From assembly GCF_002897375.1 (NCBI RefSeq), contig NZ_BFAG01000006.1, positions 177,994 to 241,993 of the forward strand: a DNA stretch of 64,000 nucleotides. The letters are read 5' to 3'. The translations under genes and the position numbers were made by a program. Within the stretch, counting starts at the first letter, position 1. The number at the start of each line of letters is the position of its first letter. The DNA comes from Deinococcus aerius (lineage in GTDB: Bacteria; Deinococcota; Deinococci; Deinococcales; Deinococcaceae). The notes beneath the pieces were generated by a model. It saw only the letters and a program-made list of their open reading frames with translations, was not told where the DNA came from and ran no database searches. Positions 41,197-57,944 of this stretch are shown in pieces.

Positions 41197-43965
41197 TTGA
41201 AACACGTTCCCCTCGCCCTGCTCCTGCCCGGCCTGCTGGTGGCCGCCGTCTCCCTAGGAGCGCAGGCCCAGACGGTCCCGACCGGCACGCCCGCCGGAAC
41301 CCAGATCACCAACCAGGCGACCGCCACCTTCGACCCCGCCCTGCCCGGCGGCCCCACGAGCGCCGTGTCCAACATCGTCAGCACGGTCGTGCAGGCGGTG
41401 TGCGCCGTCAGCGTGGCGCCGAACGGCACCGTGCAGGCCCCCGGACAGACGGCGAACCTGCTCCCGGGCGAGAGCGCCGTCTTCCGCTACACCGTCGTGA
41501 ACAGTGGCAACGACCGCTTCACCCTGCCGCTCGCGGCCCGGACGGAGGGGGGTAGCACCTTCGCCCCCAGCCTGCGCGTGGTACTGGACGCCAATGGGAA
41601 CGGTGCCCTAGACGCTGGCGAGGGTGAGGTCAACGCGGTGACGCTCGGGGCGGGCGAGAGCGCCAGCGTGCTCCTCGTCGTGGGGACCGGGGTGGGCGAC
41701 CGCAACGATGCCCTCGTCAACCTCGTGGCGAGCTGCGGCGGGGGACAGGAGGACGCGGACAACGTGAGCCGCGTCCATGTCGGCCCGCCGCCCGTGCTGA
41801 CCGCGCAGAAGAGCTTCAGCCCGGCCCTGGTCCGCCCCGGCACGGAGACGACCGTGACCGTCACGGCCCGGAACACCGGCCAGGGCGAGAGCCGCGAGGT
41901 GATCCTCACCGACCCGCTCGCGGATCAGGCCGCTCAGGGCCTGCTCTTCGTGCCCGCCAGCGCGGCGGCGACGGCGGGAGTAATCGAATACACCGCCGAC
42001 GGCCTGACCTGGGGCACCGTGGAACCGGCCCAGGTGCGCGGGGTACGGGTGCGGGGGGCGACCCTCGCGCCGGGGGCCGAGCTGGCCCTCACCTTCCGCA
42101 TGCGGGCGACCGGGGCGGCGGAGAACCACATCATCCCCAACGTCGCCACGGCGGTGACCGGCGGGCAGAGCGTCCAGGCGGGCGCCAGCGCGGACGTGCG
42201 CTACCAGCCCGGGGTGGCCCTCGGCCCCGTCGGCACGCCCGAGGCCCCCGAGAACACGCCCGCCGACACGCAGTCGAGGCCTTTCGCGGTCGTCGGCCAG
42301 CAGGTGTGCTTCGACCACACCCTGGAGAACACCGGGGACGTGCGCGACCTCTTCACCGTCACCGCGACGTATCCCCAGGGGGGCGCGCGGGCCCAGTTCC
42401 TCGGGGCGGACGGTGGGCCGCTCGTGCAGCCCGTGGCGCTCGACCCCGCCGGGACGGCCCTGATCCGCGTGTGCTACGACGCCGCGCAGACCGGGCCGCT
42501 GGAGGCCCTGCTGACCGCGACGGGGGCGCGCGGCACGAGCAACACCACCCGCGACCGGGTCGGCGCGGTCGAGGCCGGGCTCCCCGAACTCGTCAAGACG
42601 GTCTCGCCGGACCCCACGAAGACCGTCGCGGCGGGGGAGGCGCTGACCTACACCCTGAAGGTCCGCAACCCGTACACCCACGCCCTGACCAGCCTCCGGG
42701 TGAGTGACCCCCTGCCCGCCCACGTGGACTTCGTCTCCGCGTCGGACGGCGGCGCCGTGAGCGGCCAGCCGGGGGCGCAGGTCGTGGAGTGGGCGGTGGA
42801 CACCCTCGCCCCCGGGGAGACGCGCGCCGTCACCGTGACGGCCCGGGTCAGTTCCCGCGCGGTGGACGGCGAGGCGCTGAGAAACGTCTTCAACCTCGTC
42901 TCGACCGAGCTGCCCACGCCCCTCCCCAGCAACGAGGTGAGCAGCCCGGTCTGGAGCGCCGCGCTGCGGGTGACGAAGGCGGTCAGCAGCACGCAGGTCA
43001 CGCCCGGCGACCGCCTGACGTACACCCTGGGAATTCACAACCTCTCGGCCACGACCGCCATCGAGCAGGCTGTCGTCACCGACACGCCCGCCCCGGGCCT
43101 GAGCTACCTGCCGGGCACGAGCACCCTGGGCGGGAAGCCCCTCCCCGACCCCACGATCACGAACGGGGTGCTGCGCTGGGAGATCGGGAGCCTGCCCGCG
43201 AACGGGGGCGCCGAGGTGACCTACCAGACCCGCGTGACGCCGGGGGCGACCGGGGACCTGCTCAACCGGGTGGAGGTCGCGGGCATGGGGGCGGGCGGGG
43301 TGGCCCGGGCCATCGCCAGCAACGTCGCCACCGCCGTCACGCGCGTGAACCTGCTCGCCTTCGCCCCGCTGGGCGAGATCCTGGGCACCGTCTTCGTGGA
43401 CCGCAACCGCAACGGCCTGTTCGACCCGGGGCTGGATACGCCGGTCGAGCGGGCCCGCGTGCTGCTCGCGGGGGGGCGCCTCGCCCTGACCGACGCGGCC
43501 GGGCGCTACCACTTCGCGGGGGTGGCCTTCGGCACCCAGGCCCTGCGGCTGGACCCCAACACCACGTCCTACCTCCCCCTGAACGTGCCGCAGGACGGCG
43601 GGCTGGGCGGCACCCGCACCGTGCAGGTGCGCGGCCTGACGGGCGTGGACTTCCCGCTCGCCCCGCTGGGCGGGGACATCGCCGCCACCCGGCGCACCAC
43701 CCTGACGGTGGGCGGGCTGCGCGTCGAGAAGAGCGTGCGGGTCGGGGCGGGGAGCTGTGTGGTGACCCTGCGCCTGACTACGCCCGCGCCCCTCCCCGGC
43801 CTCGACCTGGAAGACCCCCTGCCCCCGGGCGCGACCCTGCAAGAAGGCCGTAATACCTTCGGCGGCAGCCTGAAGGCCGGGGAGACGACCCTGATCTACC
43901 GCTTCGCCTTCACGGGTGAGCCGGGGGCGGCTGTGACCGATCCGGTCGTCCAGTGGAGAAACTGA
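41197..43965 (+). CDS. Multi-DUF11 exported protein with SdrD B-like domain, 922 aa
   Basis: Starts at TTG 41197 behind GAGGAGC. Signal peptide to about residue 25 (AQAQ). At least five DUF11-type units follow (for example [15 protein letters not shown] near 90, [20 protein letters not shown] near 225, [20 protein letters not shown] near 490, [20 protein letters not shown] near 610). Then an SdrD B/CNA-B-like unit ([20 protein letters not shown] near 728), and a last unit ending VQWRN. One base separates it from the barrel protein gene, so the two are co-translated. Confidence 0.8.
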   Translation: MKHVPLALLLPGLLVAAVSLGAQAQTVPTGTPAGTQITNQATATFDPALPGGPTSAVSNIVSTVVQAVCAVSVAPNGTVQAPGQTANLLPGESAVFRYTVVNSGNDRFTLPLAARTEGGSTFAPSLRVVLDANGNGALDAGEGEVNAVTLGAGESASVLLVVGTGVGDRNDALVNLVASCGGGQEDADNVSRVHVGPPPVLTAQKSFSPALVRPGTETTVTVTARNTGQGESREVILTDPLADQAAQGLLFVPASAAATAGVIEYTADGLTWGTVEPAQVRGVRVRGATLAPGAELALTFRMRATGAAENHIIPNVATAVTGGQSVQAGASADVRYQPGVALGPVGTPEAPENTPADTQSRPFAVVGQQVCFDHTLENTGDVRDLFTVTATYPQGGARAQFLGADGGPLVQPVALDPAGTALIRVCYDAAQTGPLEALLTATGARGTSNTTRDRVGAVEAGLPELVKTVSPDPTKTVAAGEALTYTLKVRNPYTHALTSLRVSDPLPAHVDFVSASDGGAVSGQPGAQVVEWAVDTLAPGETRAVTVTARVSSRAVDGEALRNVFNLVSTELPTPLPSNEVSSPVWSAALRVTKAVSSTQVTPGDRLTYTLGIHNLSATTAIEQAVVTDTPAPGLSYLPGTSTLGGKPLPDPTITNGVLRWEIGSLPANGGAEVTYQTRVTPGATGDLLNRVEVAGMGAGGVARAIASNVATAVTRVNLLAFAPLGEILGTVFVDRNRNGLFDPGLDTPVERARVLLAGGRLALTDAAGRYHFAGVAFGTQALRLDPNTTSYLPLNVPQDGGLGGTRTVQVRGLTGVDFPLAPLGGDIAATRRTTLTVGGLRVEKSVRVGAGSCVVTLRLTTPAPLPGLDLEDPLPPGATLQEGRNTFGGSLKAGETTLIYRFAFTGEPGAAVTDPVVQWRN

Positions 43966-43966
43966 C

Positions 43967-47128
<3,162 letters not shown>

Positions 47129-47186
47129 GCCCGGCGGGAAGGACCGGTATCCGGCGGCCTGCCGCCCGGCACAACGAGGAAGGATC

Positions 47187-50114
47187 ATGAGTCGAATTTC
47201 GTATCAGAGGGTGAAAAACGGCCTCCTGCGCGGCGGAACGGCCGCCCTTGCCCTAGTCGGTCTGGGGGCTCTCCAGACAGCGGCAGCGGCGGCGCTCGAC
47301 TGCAACACGATTTACGCGTCGGTCGGGACGAACGCGGCCCGTGCCGGGGTGGGTAGTTACCTCGCCACCCTCAGTACCGGGGGCGTCCTCGGCAACGCCG
47401 TTCAGTTGCCCGCCAGCGTGGACCAGACGAGCACCACCAACGGTGGCGTGAGCGGCCGCAGCGTCACGGCCGGTTTCGGCGTTGACCCGGTGAATAAGCG
47501 TATCTACTACGTGGACGGTTACGGCGGGACGGGGTACAACACCGCCAAATACGCCCGCCTCTATTCCTACGATGGCACGACCTTTACCCGGCTGACCGTG
47601 GACGCGTCGGGGGCGCCGGTCTTCTCCAATCCCACGACCGAACACCAGGCGGGCGTGGACGAGGCGGGGACTCTCTGGGCGACCGACTGGGCCGCGCCGA
47701 GTGATGTCTACCAGTATTCGGGCGGGACCGTGACCCGCTATCTCAATGCCATCGCGGCCCCCACCGCCGCCGGGGACGCGACCGAGTGGAACTCTCTTCA
47801 AGACGGTGACATGGCGTTCGACGGGGTTTTTGACGGGGTGGGCCAGGGCCGGATGTGGTTCGTCTCGTCCACCACAACGAATATCGTCATCTACATGGTG
47901 ACCCGGACGAGCGCCACGGCGTTTCAGGCGAAGAAGGTCGCGTCCTTCGCGCCGACAGCGGGCGTGATCTCGGCCGCGGCGAACTGGGTGACCGGCGCCG
48001 CCTTCGGTCCCGACGGCCTGCTCTACATCTCCACCTCCGGCAGTGACCTGTACAAGTACAACACCGTCGCTGGCACTCTTGCCGTGGCGAAGGATGGCGT
48101 AGCCGCCGTGAGCGGCCAGAGCGCCATCACCGACCTCGGCTCGTGCTCCTACCCCAAACCCGACCTCGCGGTGACCAAGACGCACAGCGGTTCCTTCCAG
48201 GTCTGGCAGGCGGGGAGCTACACCCTCACGGTGACGAACAACGGGCAGTTCTCCACCTCCCTGCCCATCCTCCTCAAGGACGCACTGCCCAGCGGCATGA
48301 CCTTTGCGGGCGCCACGTCGAGCGATGGCAGCGTGACCGGCCCTGCGGCGGGCACGTCCGGTACCGTCAGCCTCACCTTCACCCCCACGACCCCGATCAA
48401 GCCGGGCGAGAGCCGCACCGTTACCCTGACCGTCAACGTCGCCGCGAACGCCACGACATCCACCAACTACGTCTCGGTCGGCGGGGGCGGCGACTCCTAC
48501 AGCGGTGGGGCGGCCCCCACGCCCGGCTCGACCTGCACCTCGCACTGTGCCAGCGACCCCACCACAGTCCTGCCCCCCGTCCCCGCGACGATCAGCCAAG
48601 CCTTCAGTCCGGCAAGCGTGGCGCTGGGCGGCACCAGCACCCTCACCTTCACGGTGACCAACCCGAACGCGGGCGGTGCCCTCACCGCCCTGAACTTCAC
48701 CGACACCCTCACGGGCATGAGCGTGGCGAGCACGACCCTGGGGGGCACCTGCGCCTCGGTGACGAGCAACCCGGCCCTGACCGTCGGGGCCACCACCCTG
48801 AACCTGACTATTCCCAGCCTCGCGGCCAGTGCCAACTGCACCATCACCGTGCAGGTCAAGGGCACGCAGATCGGCGTGAACCCCAACGCGACGAGCGGGG
48901 TGACCTCGGCTCAGACGCCCACGCCCGGTGCCACGTCGAACACGGCCAACCTGACCGTCACGCCCCTGGCCCCCACGGTGGGCAAGAGCTTCGCCCCGGC
49001 CAGCGTGCTCCAGGGCACAGCCACCCAGCTCACCATCACGGTGACCAATCCCAACGCCGCGGCGGCGACCTCCTTTACCCTGACCGACGACATCGCGGGC
49101 ACCACGGGGGTCACGGGCCTGACGATCACCGCCGTGAGCAGCGATACCTGCAAGGGCAGCGGCACGGTCACGACCGCGTCCGGCAAGTACGTCCTCACGG
49201 GGGGCACCCTGCCCGCCGCCGGGTGCTCCATCGTGTTGACGGTGCAGGTGCCGTCCTCGGCAGCCGTGGGGAGCAAGACGAATACCATCGTCGGCTCGAC
49301 GGTGGCGGGCTCTATCAACAATCAATCATGGCCCACCCCGGCGAATGCCACGGCCAGCCTCACGGTGGTGGCCGCCGCCGACCTCACCGTGACGAAGACC
49401 GGACCCGCCTATGCCAAGCCGGGAACGGACGTGACCTACACCATCACCGTCAAGAACAACAGCACGGCCAACTCCGCGAACAACGTGACGGTCACGGACA
49501 CCCTTCCGGCCACCATGACGTTCAAGACCAGCAGCCCAGCGGCGACGGCGAGCGGGCAGACGCTGAATTGGGGAGCGGTGCCCCTGGCGGCGAACGGCAC
49601 CCTGACCTACACGGTGACCGTCACCCTGCCCGACGCGGCGACCCTGGAGGCGAACCCGGCGGCCCGCACCCTGACGAACAACGTGTCGGCCAGCAGCGCC
49701 AACGACCCGGACACCACGAACAACGCGGCCTCGGCCACGACGAACATGGTGTACTCCAAGCTGACCAAGACGGTGCGCAACGTGACGAGGAACGCGGCCG
49801 TCGGCACCGGGGGGAGCGGGTCGCCCGGCGAGGTGCTGGAATACTGCATCGCGTTCGGCAACTACGGCGGCATCACCCTCGCCAACTACACCGTGAGTGA
49901 CGGCGTGCCCCCCAACACGACCTACGTGACGGGCAGCGCGGGAGTGACACCTGCGGTCACCTTCCCCGGAATCACCCCCTCCTTCAACGGCGCCGCGACG
50001 ACCTGGAACGACGGCACCACCACCCGGGCCGTGAACGGGGTGGTCACGGCGAACGTGGGCAGCCTGACCTCCGGGACACAGGGCCAGATGTGCTTCGGGG
50101 CCACCATTCGCTGA
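47187..50114 (+). CDS. Exported propeller-like plus multi-DUF11 protein, 975 aa
   Basis: GAGGAAGG precedes ATG 47187. A signal peptide ends near residue 32 (AAAA). Residues ~35-310 look like a beta-propeller ([60 protein letters not shown]). Four or five DUF11 units follow ([80 protein letters not shown]). Last gene of the cluster; ends QMCFGATIR. Probably displayed outside the cell; ligand unknown. Confidence 0.78.
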   Translation: MSRISYQRVKNGLLRGGTAALALVGLGALQTAAAAALDCNTIYASVGTNAARAGVGSYLATLSTGGVLGNAVQLPASVDQTSTTNGGVSGRSVTAGFGVDPVNKRIYYVDGYGGTGYNTAKYARLYSYDGTTFTRLTVDASGAPVFSNPTTEHQAGVDEAGTLWATDWAAPSDVYQYSGGTVTRYLNAIAAPTAAGDATEWNSLQDGDMAFDGVFDGVGQGRMWFVSSTTTNIVIYMVTRTSATAFQAKKVASFAPTAGVISAAANWVTGAAFGPDGLLYISTSGSDLYKYNTVAGTLAVAKDGVAAVSGQSAITDLGSCSYPKPDLAVTKTHSGSFQVWQAGSYTLTVTNNGQFSTSLPILLKDALPSGMTFAGATSSDGSVTGPAAGTSGTVSLTFTPTTPIKPGESRTVTLTVNVAANATTSTNYVSVGGGGDSYSGGAAPTPGSTCTSHCASDPTTVLPPVPATISQAFSPASVALGGTSTLTFTVTNPNAGGALTALNFTDTLTGMSVASTTLGGTCASVTSNPALTVGATTLNLTIPSLAASANCTITVQVKGTQIGVNPNATSGVTSAQTPTPGATSNTANLTVTPLAPTVGKSFAPASVLQGTATQLTITVTNPNAAAATSFTLTDDIAGTTGVTGLTITAVSSDTCKGSGTVTTASGKYVLTGGTLPAAGCSIVLTVQVPSSAAVGSKTNTIVGSTVAGSINNQSWPTPANATASLTVVAAADLTVTKTGPAYAKPGTDVTYTITVKNNSTANSANNVTVTDTLPATMTFKTSSPAATASGQTLNWGAVPLAANGTLTYTVTVTLPDAATLEANPAARTLTNNVSASSANDPDTTNNAASATTNMVYSKLTKTVRNVTRNAAVGTGGSGSPGEVLEYCIAFGNYGGITLANYTVSDGVPPNTTYVTGSAGVTPAVTFPGITPSFNGAATTWNDGTTTRAVNGVVTANVGSLTSGTQGQMCFGATIR

Positions 50115-50196
50115 TCGCCCGCGCCCCATCCTCCCCGGACAGGTTCCCGCACGGGGCCTGTCTTGCGCTTGCCGGGCGCCGCGTACAATCCCCTGC

Positions 50197-51111
50197 GTGT
50201 CCCCCCACACCCGCGGCCTCCTGCTTCTCGTCCTAGTGACCGCCCTGTGGGGCAGCACCTTCGCCGTCGTGAAGGAGCTGGGGGAAGAGTTGCCCCCCCC
50301 AGTGCTGATCGCCTGGCGCTTCCTGATCGCCACCCTGGCCCTGCTGCCCGCGCTGGCCCTCTCCCGGGCGGCGGGGGCAAGGCCTTCCGCGCCCGGGCGT
50401 CCCCTCTGGCGCGACGGCCTGGTCCTGGGTGCCTGGCTCATCGCCGGGTACGGCACCCAGACCATCGCCCTGCAAACGACCGGGGCGAATCGGGCGGCCT
50501 TTTTCACGGCGCTCAGCGTGGTCCTGGTGCCGCTGTGGCTCGCGCTGGCGCAGCGACGCCCCCTGCCGCTCGCCCTGTGGCTCGCCCTGCCGCTGGCGGT
50601 CGCCGGGCTGGCGTTCCTCTCGTGGGAGGGCGGCGCGCTCGTGGTGGGGGACGCCTGGGCGCTCGCCTGCGCGGTCACGTACGCGGGGTTCATCGTCGCG
50701 CTGGAGGGCACCGCCGCCCGGCACGAGGCGCTGCGCTTCACCCTCGCCCAGCTTGTGGCCGTGACCCTGTTCGCGTGGATCTGGGCGGCGTTGTCCACCC
50801 CGGGGCAACTCTGGCCCCCCGCCCCCGCCTGGGGACCGCTGCTGTACCTGGGCGTGGCCGCCACCGCCGTCACCACCCTGCTCCAAACGGTGGGGCAGCG
50901 TGCCGTCAGCGCGGCCGAGGCCAGCCTGATCTACACGCTGGAGCCGGTCGCCGCCGCCGTCTTCAGCTTCCTGCTGATCGGCGAGCGCATCGGCCTGCGC
51001 GGGGCGCTGGGCGGGCTGCTGGTGGTGGGGGCCACGCTCCTGAGCCAGCGGGCCGGGCAGGCGCCGCACCCGGAAACGCCCGCGCCCCAGGTGGAGGGCC
51101 GACCGTCCTGA
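50197..51111 (+). CDS. EamA/DMT-family transporter
   Basis: 304 residues with ten membrane segments in two EamA repeats ([20 protein letters not shown] at the start of the first; [20 protein letters not shown] near the end of the second). The family exports amino acids and metabolites; substrate unknown. Leaderless: TACAAT (50184-50189) lies 7 bp before GTG 50197. Convergent with the CvpA-like gene. Confidence 0.88.
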   Translation: MSPHTRGLLLLVLVTALWGSTFAVVKELGEELPPPVLIAWRFLIATLALLPALALSRAAGARPSAPGRPLWRDGLVLGAWLIAGYGTQTIALQTTGANRAAFFTALSVVLVPLWLALAQRRPLPLALWLALPLAVAGLAFLSWEGGALVVGDAWALACAVTYAGFIVALEGTAARHEALRFTLAQLVAVTLFAWIWAALSTPGQLWPPAPAWGPLLYLGVAATAVTTLLQTVGQRAVSAAEASLIYTLEPVAAAVFSFLLIGERIGLRGALGGLLVVGATLLSQRAGQAPHPETPAPQVEGRPS

Positions 51112-51120
51112 GATTCGCGC

Positions 51121-51600
51121 CTACCGGGTCTGGTCGGGCACGAGCAGCGTCCGCAGGGCGGGGCTCGCCCCCCACACCCGCCGCAGACTGCCCTTGAGCA
51201 CCGAGTTGTTGACCGCCGTGTACACCACCGGGGGGAGGCTGGTGGAGGGGTAGACGCCGGTGCGGCCCTGCCCCCCCACCCGCACCTCGATGGGAAAGCC
51301 CAGGGTGAGCGTCGCCACGAGCAGGCCCCCGAGGGCGAAGCCGCCCAGCGCTCCCGCGCCCGCCGACCACGGGCCGACCAGGGACTCGCGCACCAGGCGC
51401 CGGGTCACCACGGCCAGGACCAGCCCCAGCAGCAGCGCGAGGACGGCGGCGGCGACGGCGCCCCGGGCGAGCAGGCTCGCCAGGAAACAGACCGCCACGC
51501 CGCCCAGGCCCCACACCAGCCCCGACAGACCCCGCCGCGCGCCCAGCGCGGTCACCACGGCCCACACGGTCACGAGCAGGGCATCGAACCAGGTGATCAC
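51121..51600 (-). CDS. CvpA-like membrane protein
   Basis: 159 residues. It begins [33 protein letters not shown], the usual CvpA N-terminal layout, with about four membrane helices and a C-terminal ~50-residue soluble tail containing [12 protein letters not shown]. CvpA proteins influence envelope homeostasis; molecular role unclear. Leaderless: TAGACT (minus, 51613-51608) lies 7 bp before GTG 51600, although the frame stays open far upstream. Confidence 0.72.
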   Translation of the reverse strand: MITWFDALLVTVWAVVTALGARRGLSGLVWGLGGVAVCFLASLLARGAVAAAVLALLLGLVLAVVTRRLVRESLVGPWSAGAGALGGFALGGLLVATLTLGFPIEVRVGGQGRTGVYPSTSLPPVVYTAVNNSVLKGSLRRVWGASPALRTLLVPDQTR

Positions 51601-51720
51601 GCGGGGCAGTCTATCGCCCGAACTCTGACAGAACTCCTGCCGACGCCCGGCGGGACGCGGGGAAAGCCCGATGGTGGGGAGGGCTGCCGTCTTCGGCCCA
51701 CACCTGGCTAGACTGGGCGC

Positions 51721-52365
51721 ATGATTCGTGTCCTCCTCGTCGATGACCACGCCCTGTTCCGCCAGGGCCTGCGGAGCCTGCTGGAGTCCGAGGGGATGCG
51801 GGTGATCGGCGAGGCGGCCAACGGGCGCGAGGCGATCCGCTACGCCGCCGAGACCCACCCCGACGTGATCCTCATGGACATCCAGATGCCCGAACTCGAC
51901 GGGGTCAAGGCCACCCAGAGCATCCTGGAGATCGACCCGGGGGCCAGGGTCATCATGATCACCATGTACCGCCAGGACCGCTACGTGTTCGAGGCCGTCA
52001 AGGCCGGGGCGCGGGGTTACGTCCTCAAGGACGCCGACGCCGCCACCCTGATCGACGCGATCCGGCGGGTGGCGGCGGGCGAGGCGCTGCTCGACGCCGA
52101 CATGGCCCAGAACGTCCTCGACGACTTCCGAGACAAGCGCGAGGAGCTGCCCAGCGAGAAGCACGCCGACCTCAACGAGCGCGAGACGATGATCCTCAAG
52201 CTGCTCGCCCAGGGGTTTTCCAACCAGGACATCGCGCTGCGGCTCGACATCAGCGAGAAGACGGTCCGCAACCGGCTGTCGGAGATTTTCACCAAGCTGC
52301 AACTGAATAACCGCACCCAGGCGGCCCTCTACGCGATCCGCGAGGGCATCGCCAATCTGGAATAG
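51721..52365 (+). CDS. NarL/FixJ-type response regulator
   Basis: 214 residues. Receiver domain 1-120 with phosphorylation Asp in [13 protein letters not shown], acidic pocket VDDH, and Lys in LKDAD. LuxR-type HTH at ~145-205 ([37 protein letters not shown]). It would activate transcription once phosphorylated, but no histidine kinase is adjacent. Leaderless: TAGACT (51709-51714) lies 6 bp before ATG 51721. Divergent from the CvpA-like gene. Confidence 0.93.
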   Translation: MIRVLLVDDHALFRQGLRSLLESEGMRVIGEAANGREAIRYAAETHPDVILMDIQMPELDGVKATQSILEIDPGARVIMITMYRQDRYVFEAVKAGARGYVLKDADAATLIDAIRRVAAGEALLDADMAQNVLDDFRDKREELPSEKHADLNERETMILKLLAQGFSNQDIALRLDISEKTVRNRLSEIFTKLQLNNRTQAALYAIREGIANLE

Positions 52366-52386
52366 GGGAGACGCCGACCAGTCTTA

Positions 52387-52635
52387 ATGCCCAAGTCCCG
52401 CTCCCGACCCGGCAGACCCGCCGCCTCCCCCGTCACCTTCCGGGCGGGATGCGGTCGGGAGTGGAACCTCGTTTCTCCCGAAGCCGACCTCGCGTACACC
52501 GAGCAGGCCTTTCCCGAATGCCCCGCCTGCCCGCACCGGGTCGAGCCGGAGGGCACCCTGCCCTTCTGCACCCTGCGCCCCGTCGGCGCGGCCCATCCCT
52601 TCGCGGCGCTGGCGGCCCTAGACTTGCCCGAGTGA
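52387..52635 (+). CDS. Small Cys-containing hypothetical protein, 82 aa
   Basis: Basic N-terminus ([20 protein letters not shown]), then [11 protein letters not shown] and FCTLRP, so three or four cysteines could bind metal. No family recognised. It overlaps the following serine hydrolase gene by four bases (GTGA), implying co-translation, and follows the response regulator gene by 21 bases. Start uncertain because no clear signal precedes ATG 52387. Confidence 0.55.
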   Translation: MPKSRSRPGRPAASPVTFRAGCGREWNLVSPEADLAYTEQAFPECPACPHRVEPEGTLPFCTLRPVGAAHPFAALAALDLPE

Positions 52636-53489
52636 ATTCCCAATTCGATCTGGCGGCTGAACTGCGCGCCCACGGCTACGCGGGCGAGGTCGGCGTCCTC
52701 ATCACGGACCTCGCGGGCCGGGGGCTGTACGCCCTGAATTCCGGGCGGGTCTTCCCGGCGGCCAGCACGATCAAGGTGCCCCTGCTGGTGCGGGCACTCC
52801 AGGAGGCGCAAGCGGGCCGCCTGGACCTGCGCGAGCGGGTGACGGTGCGGGAGGAGGACCGGGCGGGCGGCTCGGGCATCCTGCACGAGTTCGGCCCCGG
52901 GCTGACCCCCACCTGGGAGGACCTGCTCACCCTGATGATCGTGGTGAGCGACAACACGGCGACCAACCTCGTGATCGATCGGCTGGGCGTGGAATGCGTC
53001 AATGGGTGGCTGGACGGGCTGGGGCTGGGGGGGACGAGGCTGGTGGGCAAACTCCAGCTTCCCCCCGAGCGGCAGAACGAGGCGCAGCGCCGGGGCGAGC
53101 GCAACCGGACGGCGGCACGGGACCAGGTGAATGTGCTGGGAAGGCTCGCGCGCGGCGAGTTGCTGGACCCCGCCCACACGGCCCTGGCCCTCTCTATCCT
53201 GTCGCGCCAGCAGCTCCGGGACATCCTGGGGCGGCATGTGCCGCGGAGTGCGGACGGCGAACTCCTCTACCGGGTCGCCAGCAAGAGCGGGGAGCTGCCC
53301 GGCGTTCACCACGACGTGGGGCTGCTGTTCACCCCGCGCCCGCTCGTGGTCGCCGTGCTGTCCGAGGGGGGGCTTGACCCGCGCGAACATCCCGAGAACC
53401 GGGACGTGACCCTGCTCGCGCGGCTCATCTGGCCCCTGCTGGCGGCGCTGGGCGGTGTCCTCGCGTCCGGGGTCCCGGGGGACATTTAA
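52632..53489 (+). CDS. Serine hydrolase, class A beta-lactamase-like fold
   Basis: 285 residues from GTG 52632. The three active-site motifs of the fold are present: STIK (SxxK, near residue 46), SDN in VVSDNTATN (near 107), and KSG in ASKSGELPG. The omega-loop Glu with its ExxLN context is not evident, so true beta-lactamase activity is doubtful. No signal peptide, which is unusual for the family; a cytosolic peptidase/esterase is possible. Coupled to the preceding small gene. Confidence 0.8.
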   Translation: MNSQFDLAAELRAHGYAGEVGVLITDLAGRGLYALNSGRVFPAASTIKVPLLVRALQEAQAGRLDLRERVTVREEDRAGGSGILHEFGPGLTPTWEDLLTLMIVVSDNTATNLVIDRLGVECVNGWLDGLGLGGTRLVGKLQLPPERQNEAQRRGERNRTAARDQVNVLGRLARGELLDPAHTALALSILSRQQLRDILGRHVPRSADGELLYRVASKSGELPGVHHDVGLLFTPRPLVVAVLSEGGLDPREHPENRDVTLLARLIWPLLAALGGVLASGVPGDI

Positions 53490-53535
53490 CCGCTCGGTCA
53501 GGCGCATAGTGACGGTGCGGAAGTCCGGGGTTTTT

Positions 53536-53547
53536 TGCTGTACAGCA
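53536..53547. promoter_or_regulatory. 12-bp palindrome upstream of the cytochrome operon
   Basis: TGCTGTACAGCA is exact and lies about 27 bases before the -10 box of the cytochrome operon, near the expected -35 region. Possible operator; no regulator is assigned. Confidence 0.3.
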
Positions 53548-53571
53548 CGGTCGGGGGCGGCTTTGGGCGCG

Positions 53572-53579
53572 TGCTATGC
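53572..53579 (+). promoter_or_regulatory. Promoter -10 of the cytochrome bc operon
   Basis: TGCTATGCT gives an extended -10 (TATGCT at 53574-53579). The transcript would begin near 53587, leaving a ~47-base leader with AGGAG before GTG 53634. Confidence 0.5.
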
Positions 53580-53625
53580 TGGGCCGCATCCGGCCGCCCG
53601 AGCGGGCACTTCAAGCGCGAGGAGT

Positions 53626-54488
<863 letters not shown>

Positions 54489-54528
54489 TCGCCGCGGGCG
54501 ACCAGCCAATTCACGGAGGCTTTGAACG

Positions 54529-55190
54529 ATGACCCGGTACAAGAGACAGGACCCTGAGATCACCCGCCGCAAGTTCATCAACGTGGCGATGGGCACGACC
54601 GCGGCGGTGGGGGGCGTGAGCCTGCTGAGTACGCTCGGCGCCGCCAACCCCGTCTTCCGCCTCACCGCCAACAAGATGCCGCCGCAGGCCGGGGACATCC
54701 TGGTGCATGCCCAGGAGAGCAAGGAGGGGCAGCCCATCCGCATCGCCGACCTGGGGCCGCAGCTCGTGCGCGCCTGGCCGCAGGGCAAGGACGAGAACGG
54801 CGACCCCGTCATCCGCAAGGGTGACCCCAACAACATCCTCGCGCTCTACCGCTTCCCGAAGGGCCAGCTCGTGGCGCCGACCAACCTGGACGCCACCATC
54901 GACGGCGAGACGGTCGCGTACAGTGACATCTGCACGCACGCGGGCTGCTCGGTCGGGGACAGCGACATCAACGCCGGGGAGATGAAGTGCCCCTGTCACT
55001 CGGGGCAGTACGACCCCAAGCGGGGGTGCATCGTGATCGGCGGCCCGCCTCCGCGTCCGCTGGCACAGTTGCCGATCAAGCTGGAGGGTGACAATCTGGT
55101 GGTGACGGGCTTCTTCCTGACGTACCCCTACCCGTACACGAACGAGAACGAGTGGGAAAGCATCAAGAAGGAAGTGGAGGCGCAGCGCAC

Positions 55191-55194
<4 letters not shown>
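54529..55194 (+). CDS. Rieske iron-sulfur protein of the bc complex
   Basis: 221 residues. Twin-arginine-like start ([19 protein letters not shown]) with a single membrane anchor, then the 2Fe-2S ligands CTHAGC (residues ~135) and CPCHSGQY (~155). It passes electrons from quinol to the cytochrome c. GGAGG precedes ATG 54529. A segment between anchor and cluster (residues ~60-110) is longer than in mitochondrial Rieske proteins. Overlaps the cytochrome b start by four bases. Confidence 0.95.
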
Positions 55195-56504
<1,310 letters not shown>

Positions 56505-56529
56505 GCCTCACCCACGCCCTACGCCCAAG

Positions 56530-56554
56530 GCCCCGGTCACGCGCCGGGGCTTTT
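56530..56554 (+). terminator. Intrinsic terminator of the cytochrome operon
   Basis: GCCCCGG (56530-56536) pairs with CCGGGGC (56544-56550), followed by TTTT. The -10 box of the next gene begins four bases later. Confidence 0.85.
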
Positions 56555-56569
56555 GCCTATGCTGTGGCC

Positions 56570-56767
56570 GTGCAAGATCCCCTCGCGCTGCATCTGGCCC
56601 GCCGGGCCCGGAACCTGGCGCTCGACGCCCTGAATGTGGAGGACGCCGACCCCGAGACCCTGCGGGACTTCGCGCGGGCCGTTCTCCTGGAGCTGGCCGC
56701 CCTCGGGCTGGTGCGCGGTGGGGAGGAGGTCGGCTGCTGGACCGCGCCGCGCGTGCCCGGGCATTGA
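56570..56767 (+). CDS. Small hypothetical protein, 65 aa
   Basis: Helical, acidic protein ([40 protein letters not shown]). TATGCT at 56558-56563 lies 6 bp before GTG 56570, so this and not the GTG at 56564 is the leaderless start. No family recognised. Confidence 0.6.
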   Translation: MQDPLALHLARRARNLALDALNVEDADPETLRDFARAVLLELAALGLVRGGEEVGCWTAPRVPGH

Positions 56768-56877
56768 AATGGGCAGTGGCCGCGGTCGGTGCCCCAGTAA
56801 AAAGGAAGTCCCCGGCCTGCTCGGCGTGGAGTCGGCGGGCCGGGAACGCTGCAGTCTTTGCGGGGGGAAGCGCGGGA

Positions 56878-57126
<249 letters not shown>

Positions 57127-57263
57127 GGTTTAATCTTAACATGATGGCACTCAAGGAATGTAAGCTCCGAGAGCGGTGCTTCCATGTCCAGGGGGGCGTC
57201 CGGGGGAATGAACTTTGCTGGCGCGGCACTTTTTTCTTTCCCCAATGGTGTTACGCTTCACGC

Positions 57264-57686
<423 letters not shown>

Positions 57687-57702
57687 GATTCCCCCTCTTC
57701 CT

Positions 57703-57731
57703 CCCCCGGTAAGCCCACCGGGGGATTTTTG
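57703..57731 (+). terminator. Intrinsic terminator
   Basis: CCCCCGG (57703-57709) pairs with CCGGGGG (57718-57724), followed by ATTTTTTGG-type sequence. It ends the Fe-S carrier transcript. Confidence 0.85.
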
Positions 57732-57866
57732 GTTTTCGTCCCGCTGGGAGGTCAGCCTCGGTTGGCTACACACCTCAACACGCGGGAAGCCCGCCCTCCT
57801 ACCCCCAAAAAATTGATTCGATTCAAAAAAGCAAGTGAATGTGCGACCTAAGCGTGAGATTTGGCC

Positions 57867-57894
57867 TTGACAGCCTGCACTCGTCCTTTATACT
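57867..57894 (+). promoter_or_regulatory. Strong sigma-70-type promoter of the peptide ABC operon
   Basis: TTGACA (57867-57872), 16-base spacer, TATACT (57889-57894). Both boxes are close to consensus, the best pair in the window. Fits high expression of a binding protein. Confidence 0.88.
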
Positions 57895-57944
57895 GCCGTC
57901 ACTGTTCAACCTAGGCCAAATGGCCCATCCACCCCGGAGGACTC

